NCBI GenBank assembly: GCA_964019415.1 | Contig: OZ025870.1 | Coordinates: forward strand, 7,558,915-7,622,914 | Length of the DNA stretch: 64,000 nucleotides | Direction: 5' to 3' | From: Ianthella basta | Taxonomy: Eukaryota; Porifera; Demospongiae; Verongiida; Ianthellidae | Part shown: in pieces, positions 46,901 to 55,900 of the stretch | Layout: each line of letters opens with the position of its first letter | Position numbering within the stretch: position 1 is the first letter of the stretch | The notes under the pieces: model-generated | Databases searched by the model: none | The model's input: the letters and a program-made list of their open reading frames with translations, nothing else | What the model was told of the DNA's origin: nothing | Translations under genes and position numbers: made by a program

Positions 46901-49900
46901 TTCACAGTGTTTAAAATGTTTGCTTTATTCTCATGTAAGCATTGTTTTAAGACTTTTAGCTAGTCATTGCTGTGTAATTTATTAATGTATCATTTACGTA
47001 TAAGCTGATATACTTTCTTAGTAATATTATTCATTGTCATTGTTGACCACTCGTCACCACATCTTGCTTGTACCATTCTATCTCTCTATATAAATAGAAG
47101 TCAGGCAGAACCTTTGTCCCTATTATTCTTGGGTGACTGGGAATGGATGGCCACCAAACTTGCCCAGCACTTTGATGCCGTGGTGTAGGCTGCACAACAA
47201 GATTAGTGTTCCTCAATAGTTGATGGTCAAGGAGGAGGCAGCAAATGAGTTTTTGAGAAAACGCGTTTACTGAGTCTTCCCTTGTCTGGCAACGGTTTGC
47301 CACCAAACTTTTCAGAGGCTGCTCACTATGCCTCAGAGCGTCGCCAGGGAAGAGTTGTTTAGATACGGCTACTCTTGCTGCTTACAGTGGGGCAAAGCTT
47401 GGACACAATTTGTGCACCTGTCTCCTCTGGCAGCTGCTGCTGGATTGTGACCAAACGTTACCAATCAACTCAGCCATTGTTGTACCTTGTGGCAATGGGT
47501 CCCATCTTTGTAAAAAGCTCAATCAGGTATCAGGTAATCAGGTATCTTATTTATACTGGGGAGCCTTTAGCCATACAGGCTATTCTCCCAGGCACCCAGT
47601 AGAGAAAAGTAAGAAAGAAAACAAAGTACAATGCAGAAAATGGTAATAATGGTGTTGTGAATAAAATTGTCAATTGATGATTTCATGCATCATGCTAGAA
47701 AATATGAAAGTCAGATGTCATGCGTGCGGACAAGCAGATAAGAGTTAGGAAAATTCAATTCTGAAAATATCAATTCTGAGCTGCGCAAAGATGGTTCATC
47801 ACCAGCCACCTGACAGCCACCTTTAATCAATGGAAGTTGAGCTGGAGCAAACCTGTTGTGATGGAGAGCGAGAGGATGGTTTGCTGTGACACCTGTAACA
47901 AGTAGTACCATGACTTCTGTATTGTTGCACCACCACTGGTGTGGAACATGGAAAGTGGTTAACTTTAAACAAGTCATGCTTGCATATTTCAACAATCCTT
48001 TATACGTATGTATTCCTTCTTTCTGTCCTTTATATAAAATTATTATTCCTTCATTCGTCCTTTATGTTGTTCCTTCATTACCTGACAGTGTATACACATA
48101 ATACATTGGAGTATTTGTGCAAATTAATCTTTGCTGGGGGGTTCCTAAATTATGAGAGTGTCCCCATAATTATCTATAATTATGGGGACCTGGATTCTCA
48201 TTCTTGAGGATCCCCATTCTCATATGGCACCCTCTTTCTTCCTGTGTCTAGGAGCGGATGACCACCAAACCTTCCCAGACCTACAACATTGAGCCATAGA
48301 GTGCACCGTAGTGTTGATGTTCTCTGTTAGCCTAGAGCTAAGGAGGGAGCAAAGATAGCGTTTTGGCAATTTTGTCTGCCAAGACCCTGGGTACGGGAAC
48401 AGCTTGCCATCAAACCTGCCCTTTCTATTGTCTATGATCAAACTTTGACAGGGACACCATTGAGTGTCACAAAGGGAAGCTCGAGGCTTGGGGGAATGGG
48501 TGTATGGGGCCAAGCTCAAGGCTTGCCAAAGGCGGGCATTGCAGCTAGTTGTTTGTTTGTAATAATTAGTTCAAAAAGGATGAGAGAGCATGCCACTAAT
48601 AGAATAGTGGCCTAATACGTTTCAATGTTATATAGTGATGGTTTGTTCCTTTTCATTGAGGGCCTTAATAGTGTCATCCAGGCTAGCTGCTCACCTACAT
48701 TGAATAAGATGAAGTAATTAGTGCACGCGTGTGTGTATGTGGTGTGTGTGCTGGGTGTTTGCATGCTGTGCTCTTGCCTGTGCATTGTGATGACATACTT
48801 ACCAGGAATTCTCTTACACAGCAGTCAAAGAGCAAAAAGAGCAAAGTTTCAAATTGGGGTGGTGTACTATATATAGCTAGTTAATAGAGTTGTAGCGGTA
48901 AAGAAGACCAAATTTCTGCTGGTTGGTGCTCAAACTTGGGTGTTACCATACCATTATGTGATTTCCAACATGACATGATGACATACGTACAGTACATGCT
49001 ATAGATCTTCATCCATGTTGTTTGTACTCATCATTGTAGTAACTTGTACTATGTACTCACTCTCAGGCTGGCCAAGAATGGAGGCTTGTGTTGCAGTACC
49101 TGGAAAGCGAAGGTGTTCCTATTCATAAGGACTTCCCTATCCTTGACCAGTCTGTATTGAGACCTTTGAAGTTTGATGAGCGCCGACATTGCTGTCTCAA
49201 TGCTGAACTGAAATATTTATACACCGCTGTCACCAGAGCCAAGTGTGATCTGTGGATCTATGACACTGACCCTGCAAAGCACAGTCCAATGTACTACTTT
49301 CTGATGAAGAAAGGGCTTGTGCAGTCCTTGTCAGTGTCAGACATGACTAGTGTAGACGTTGAGAAAGTGTTTGTGCAGGAGTCATCCCCAGAAGAGTGGA
49401 AATCCAGAGGAGATTACTTCATGAAGAAGAGTCTGTGGGAGCCAGCACAAAAGTGCTATGGCAAGTGTGGTGAGAAGGTACTGGCTATGGAAGCTAAAGC
49501 CTTTTTCTTAGTGAGCATGGCTAGAAAAGCCAGTGAGCAGCCCAAGGTATCTCGGCAGCTTTGTCAACAGGCTGCAGAGCTGTTGTTGCAGTGTGCAACA
49601 AGCCCTGACAATCTCTTTCAGAGACATTTGAAGAATGCTGCTACCTGCCTCTACAACAGCAAGGAATGGCACCCTGCTGCTCAATTGTATGAAAGCATAC
49701 AAGAGGTTAGCTCGGAAAGCACAGTATGTTCCTCCATGGCTGTGACATGTGATAATTAAGATTAACTTAATGTCATTGGGTATGTAGTGTGTCCTTCTAT
49801 ATGGAGATTTCATGTATACCCCAGTAATAATATTATTACATAAGGCACACATGCGTACTGCCTTGGAAGAGAAACATGGTACAATGAGAAAAAAGGAATA

Positions 49901-52900
49901 AGAAAACAACAGGTCATATACTAAATCTACAACAAGTTGCATTGCCTAAATACATAATTATGTTACTGCAGTCACACACACATTGGCTATATCACAGTTG
50001 GCCTTCCGTGATGGCACGGTCAAAATCAATGCCACAGTCAACTGGCCGTCTGGATGATCTCGATCCTCTGATTGCCCTGACTGCAGAACGTAAGAGGGCA
50101 AATGAGATGCAGCACCTAATCAGGTACATGATCTGCAAAAAAGGGATCTGTTTCTTGTCAGAGAGAGTATCGGCAATTCTTTTAAAAAAGATGGTACACT
50201 CCCTTGCCATACCTCCAGTGGAAGCAAAGACCAAAGGTGTGAAGACTCCATGTTCAACTTCTCTCACCCTTTCAGCATATTGTCTCTTCTTCTCTTGCTC
50301 ATGCATGTGGTATACCTCAGTCAGCTACAACTGGGGGGGTATTCAAGCTTTGTTATTTCCAGGACTGGATGATTTTGTAATCATACCCTGTTGGGTGTTG
50401 GTGTGTATTCGAAGATGAAGTACAAACTCATGGAGAGTGATATCCCATGCACATTGTTGAGAGGAAGATGACCAAATTTCATTAGCATGCATGAAATGAT
50501 GAGGAGGCTGTCCTGCCAAGATGGCTCTTTTTGTGGCTTAAAACTGACTGTGAAGTGGTAGGCTTGATTGCATGCCAAGGTGCTAAGTTGATGCATTTGT
50601 CTCCATGTGGAAGAGGGTTCCATACAGTGCACATTGCCTGCATTCCATAGAACAGTTAGCACAGAAGTCAAACTGGTGATGGACAAAATGAGAAGCTGTT
50701 CCTTCGCACATTGCTTTTCATGCGTATTTGTACCAATTCTTACTCAGTATGCAAGGCTTGGTTATAACTATTAAGTGTTCATGCCCTGCTAGTTGTTTCT
50801 GTGTCTGATAGTCTCCTAGAGCAAGGTACTACAGTAGGTGATACTGTAGAGTAGATTTCAGAATGGTTGGCCAAAATGGCAAATGAGCAAATGGCCAAAT
50901 GGCGTGACATCACTTTTAGATTTACTGCTTGCCATTATGTCACACCTATATAATGTCCAGTATTGATTTTTTCTATGGATGTCACGCCAATTTGCCATTT
51001 TCCTTGTGGACAACCAGTCTGAAATTGACTGTAGGTTCCCAGGGATGATGCAGTAGTGACCAAGTGAGGCGAGGTCACTATTTCATCATCCTGTGGGAAC
51101 TTACTATCTAAGAGCCAAGTTCTAGGTGACTACAAGGTGGGAGTCTTCAAGACACAGAATAGAGAAAAATGGAATACATAGCTGAATAGCGGAATATGGA
51201 ATAGTTGAATAGTGGAATAAAAATATAAAAAGAGGGGATGCCTTGTACTCAAACAAGTGCTGCTGGCATGTGTTTGTGCCTGGAAAAGTTTCAAAGTTCA
51301 AACGAAACCAGGGAAATGGGTATGTTGATGACTCAGTTGAAGTGTTTTGCTCAGAAATGCTTATTTGAATGAAAACAAGCAGCTAATTGTAGTTTTCCTC
51401 ACAGATAAACTCAAGAAGGGTGCCATACTCTGTTCCATGTACATAAGTAGGGAGATTCGCGAGGGCTGCAACTGTGCTCTTCAAAACAACTCTTCCTGTG
51501 GGTGTTGCAACATCACAGACCCCTCTGCTCCAGTATCCACTTCTATGGTAACTGGGACTCCACCTGGATAGGTGTGGTGCAGCTCTCACCTAACCAAAAT
51601 AGAGAAAGCTTGTCTTGTTCTTCATCCTGTTCTGTCGAGGTTAGCTAATGTGCTTGGACTGGATCCTTACCGGCTGTCTTGTGTGCTCAACTAGTAGCCT
51701 TGTGCAATTGGTACCTTTTGGCTAGATGAGCTTTGTTATGGCAATTGGCTTCAAAGTACAATCTGTAAACCATAAACTCGCTACTAACTGGTCAGGAGTA
51801 CCACTGCAACTGGGAAGGTTTAGAGTGAACTGGACCCTAGGCAAGCTGACAGAGGGCAGGTTTATTGCCACACAGAGTCCTGGCATTGGCATCTGTGATC
51901 TCCAGGCTCTGGGCAATGATCAGTGCTTGGTCCAGGATCAGGTCAGGCTCCGACAACAGTTGCCACTGGTGAGCCTCGTTCTGTAGGACATTGACTAAGC
52001 GATCTCTAAGTTACTGACCTATAGATGCTTCAAATTCACACCGTATGGCTATCCTCTGTAAGTCTGCCAAGTATACTGTAACTCACTCAATGGGTTCTGC
52101 TGGTGCTGATGGAACTGATAATGTGCAGTCATGACAACCTTGAAAATGACTATGAAGTGTGTCCATTAGGTCTGTTTGGCAAGAATGCCGCACTTTCTTT
52201 CTTCCTTGATACCATTGGCTTCAAAGTACAATTGTCTGTGATCCACGTTCTACAAGATGGACTTGTCTCTGCGCAGACTGCCTCTATCCTCTCACAGCTG
52301 CGCCCACCATAAAACTTGAGAAAGATGCCACCTGCGTTGCCTGAAAGTGTAATGCAGTCAGACACAGGACACGAACACCAAACCCAGGCATCCAGTGACT
52401 TGGAACACACAACAGCAAGTCTTTAATAGCAACTTCAAGAACACGAGGCACAACGCTTGCCCTGAGCATTGGCAACAACATGTGTTACACAACACATCAT
52501 ACCGAATGCTGCAATGCACAAGAGCAACATGAACACTAAAATCAAGAATGCAATTACAAGCAAGCATCCAAGATGAAGTAAGAAAGCATATTGAGCAAGT
52601 ACGTATAACCAAGCATGTGCAATACTAGGCAAGCATCCAGAATAAGCATGGTACGTACATGCACATCTCCACACTCCCTCCCCCTTAAACAAAAAGTTGC
52701 AATATTGTGCAGTAGCATAACAGTGAGTTAAGTAACAGTGGCCGGGGAATGAAAGCTAGATCAGAGGAGGTGAACCAGAAATTAGCTACATGCCTGAGAA
52801 ATAACTGGCTTGTTGCTGTTCGACCAGATATGATATGCACTTGAATCAATCTGCTGAATGTGCTAGATTGCAATTACTGTAGAAACCAGATGACTAGCTC

Positions 52901-55900
52901 TTCAAACATATGCTATACAAATACTTAATACTGAAACAATGAACCATGTGCAGTTACTCTTCTAAATGGTCTCCGCAATGACACCCACTTGTAGTACATT
53001 TGCATGAGGAAATTGCCTTCTAATGATATGGAACACTTGCTAGCTCTGTGTGCTGTTTAATCCTCTAAGTCTCATTGTGTGCATCTGTATGTATAAGTAT
53101 GTGTCTGTTTGTCTGTCTGTAGTTGTGTGCTTGTGTGGTGTGAGTGTATACATACGTATGGTGTATGTATAATGTGTGTTTGCATGCATACGTCTGTAGG
53201 TGAGTGTGTGTACATGTGGTATGTGTGTATGATGTGTGTGCATTTACACGTGTTCATGTGTGAGTGCACTCTTGTGTGCATATGGTACATGTGTGTTTGC
53301 ATACGTGTGCTGTGGTGAGTAGGTACACATGTGTGTATGTTTGTTTGTGCTTGTGGATGATGTAGTGACTGAACGGAGCAAGTACGTACTTTGAATTGGA
53401 CCAGTACTCTGGTAGCTCATGTTTTAACTCGATTGCTTGTTCTTACTCCTTGCTTCATGCAGTATTCAAAGGCCTTGACATTGTATCATCGAAGTCAAAA
53501 CTGGAAAAAGGTTACTGACTTACTAGAGAAGCAAGGAAAGTACCAGGAATCCTTCAACTATTTGCAATCAACCGGCAAACATCTCCAAGCATTGAAGAAA
53601 GTTCTGGATTTCAAGCAGAGAGGCATTGAGGTAACCTGTACTGGTCTCACTGTAGAAGATGTAGCTTACAGAACAGCCAGACATCACCACAACAGACAGG
53701 AACTTAAACTGATAAAAGAGTGTATTGATCTGTTACCGGATGTTGATGATAAGGTAAGGCTATTCAAAGCAGCAAGGCTCTACAGAGAGGCAGTTACCCT
53801 CCTGGTGAAAGAGGATCTCCTTGAAGAGGCATTTAGGATTCTAGCTGCTCAGAATGATTATAATGAAGGCATTAAATTAGCAACCAGCAAAAGCCAAGGT
53901 AAACAAGTGCTTAGATTCCTTCTCATGAAAGCCCGTGCCTTGCCTGTGGTGCGGCATGCAATTAGAGAGATTTGTGCCTTTCAAGAAGAGCTTGACTCAT
54001 CAGCAGCTGCTCCAGATTTGTCGCGGTTCAAGGAAGAGCTGAAGACTGACTTGTTGCCCATTCTAGGGGAAATGTCCACAACTATTAACAAGTATCACTT
54101 GATGAAGGAATGTCCATTGCTGTGCATGGAAATGACCATTCTAGAGTGCATCTGTCACTTAGATGCAGCTAAGATGAGAAGGCAAACGTCTTCACCAAAT
54201 GTGTTTGGAATGGTTGAGCAAATGAGGATCTGGATTGGATTGGAGTTGGCCAACCAGTCAGGTGACACCACCTTTCCCGGGCGATGTGATGACATGAAAC
54301 TCATCTTGGGGCAATGTGAAGCTGTTGTGGACTGTTTCTGCCAATTGATTCGAATAGGTGATATTGCTACAGATATTAGTGAGACCACCTGTAGTCTTCA
54401 GGATTGGTACTGCATTCAGAAGGATGTTAGTTCTGTTGTCATCCCTAAAGAGCAGGATGTGTGGGTAAGCTTTGGTGAATGTGTGATACCAAACACTGTG
54501 ACAGATGAAGGTGCCTTGAAACTTGACAGCTCAAAGGTAATTTGCCAGTTGAAGTTTCATCTGTATCACTCTCTGAAGTGCTGGTTGAATATTTGCAAGA
54601 AAGCAATTGATAGGCAGGCTACACTGCCTTCCTTTGATGTCTACCACCATGTGATATCTGATTGGACTACTGGTCACTTGTTGGAGGCTGGACCAATGCA
54701 AGACTTCCTCAGATGCTGTTGTTTAGCAGTTTACCTGGATATGGTCAGATCGAATGCTGTCATTGTGGAAGCCTTAGTACTCAACTCCAATGTGGACATG
54801 GTCATCCGTGAAATGCAGGAGAGGTCTCTCAGTATCCTTGCAGAGAAGCTACTGGTGAAGGAGGCAGATGTTCATGAACGTAGAAAAAAATTGAAGAGGA
54901 GAGTGAATGAATTGCTAGCAGGCAAGGAACTTGACAAAGTAATTAATGCCTTTCCTATTAAGTACAGTGAAACTGGAGAGAAATCGAGGAGAGCCCTCCT
55001 TTCTTACTTTGCACCTGAAACATCTGTCTATATTCCATTGAGTCACATGCACCTTGTGCTGCTTGATGAGTACCCAGTAGTGAAGGAAGTACTTTTGTCC
55101 CAATACCTGCCCTTTGCCTGTCGTGATGTCAATGCCTTCATGTCTGCATGGTGGATGAAGGGAAGCAATGAGTTGCAGCAACTTATGACAAGATCATTCA
55201 ATGATGATTATCATCTGAACTACATGGGTAAAAACATACACTGCTTCCTGCTCTGGAGTCAGGCTTGCAATTTACTTGACCTGCCAAAGCCAAAGCCACT
55301 GTCTTTATGCAAGATTCTCTTGGATCGCTTCTTTAGTGTTGTAATCAGACGTAAATCACTGAAGAAGTTTAACAGTGTCAATGCTCTTGTGATTTTGGAA
55401 CTTCTAGCTGCAACTCTGGTTGGTATGCTCTCTTTCCAGAATACTGTCCTGAGGGAGCAAGTGAGCACTTTTCCAAGATGTGTTCCTCATCTGTACGAGC
55501 ATGTTGTACAGCTTTTTGATGACTCACGCTCAAGGAGGGTGAGAGAGAAGAGGACAGTTCGCTTGATGGATGCTGTGTACCAAAGTGTGCAACAGGATCG
55601 AAATGTTCAGGGGATGGAAATGGAAGCACGTCGTTTCTTGATAGAAGTAATTGAGCTAATCCTTGGAATGAGTTACAAGCATGTTAATATCCTGAATCAT
55701 GTAATTACGGGGAAGAATAATGTACGGAATGGGACACTGAGAAGATACTGTATACTGCTTCTCACCCTGCTGGGAAACCTTGAATTGTATGGTCAAAGGG
55801 AGTGTTACCAGTACCGACATCAGTTGGTTGGTGTTGTTCAGTCAGCTGTACCTAAGATTACTGACAAAGAATCAGCTAGCTTGGTGATGGAGCTGTGCAA

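Larger units (their letters stand above)
44748..49066 (+). other. Intron 7 of copy B
   Basis: 4.3 kb, with content unrelated to copy A intron 7. Holds small hairpins (45292-45341, 45661-45748), a LINE-like fragment (46640-46980), DR2 copy 2 (47085-48550) and a 30-bp palindrome (48160-48189). The start up to 45290 has nothing recognised. Confidence 0.6.
49724..53462 (+). other. Intron 8 of copy B
   Basis: 3.7 kb versus 182 bp in copy A, so almost all of it is insertion: RLE-element C-terminal fragment (49992-50306), MITE (50843-51034), hairpin (51031-51104), gypsy gag fragment (51850-52140), unrecognised DNA (52190-53040) and a GT-rich stretch (53086-53346). Confidence 0.65.

Noticed and set aside
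49942..50418. Plus-strand ORF of 158 codons
   Set aside because: It is the antisense of the retroelement fragment at 49992-50306, which has recognisable protein wording.
53040..53318. His/Thr-rich and Cys/Val-rich ORFs on both strands
   Set aside because: They are translations of the GT-rich microsatellite.
53391..53462. In-frame ATG upstream of copy B exon 9 as the start of a separate gene
   Set aside because: Helicase exon 8 joins in phase at the acceptor, and copy A shows the same junction.
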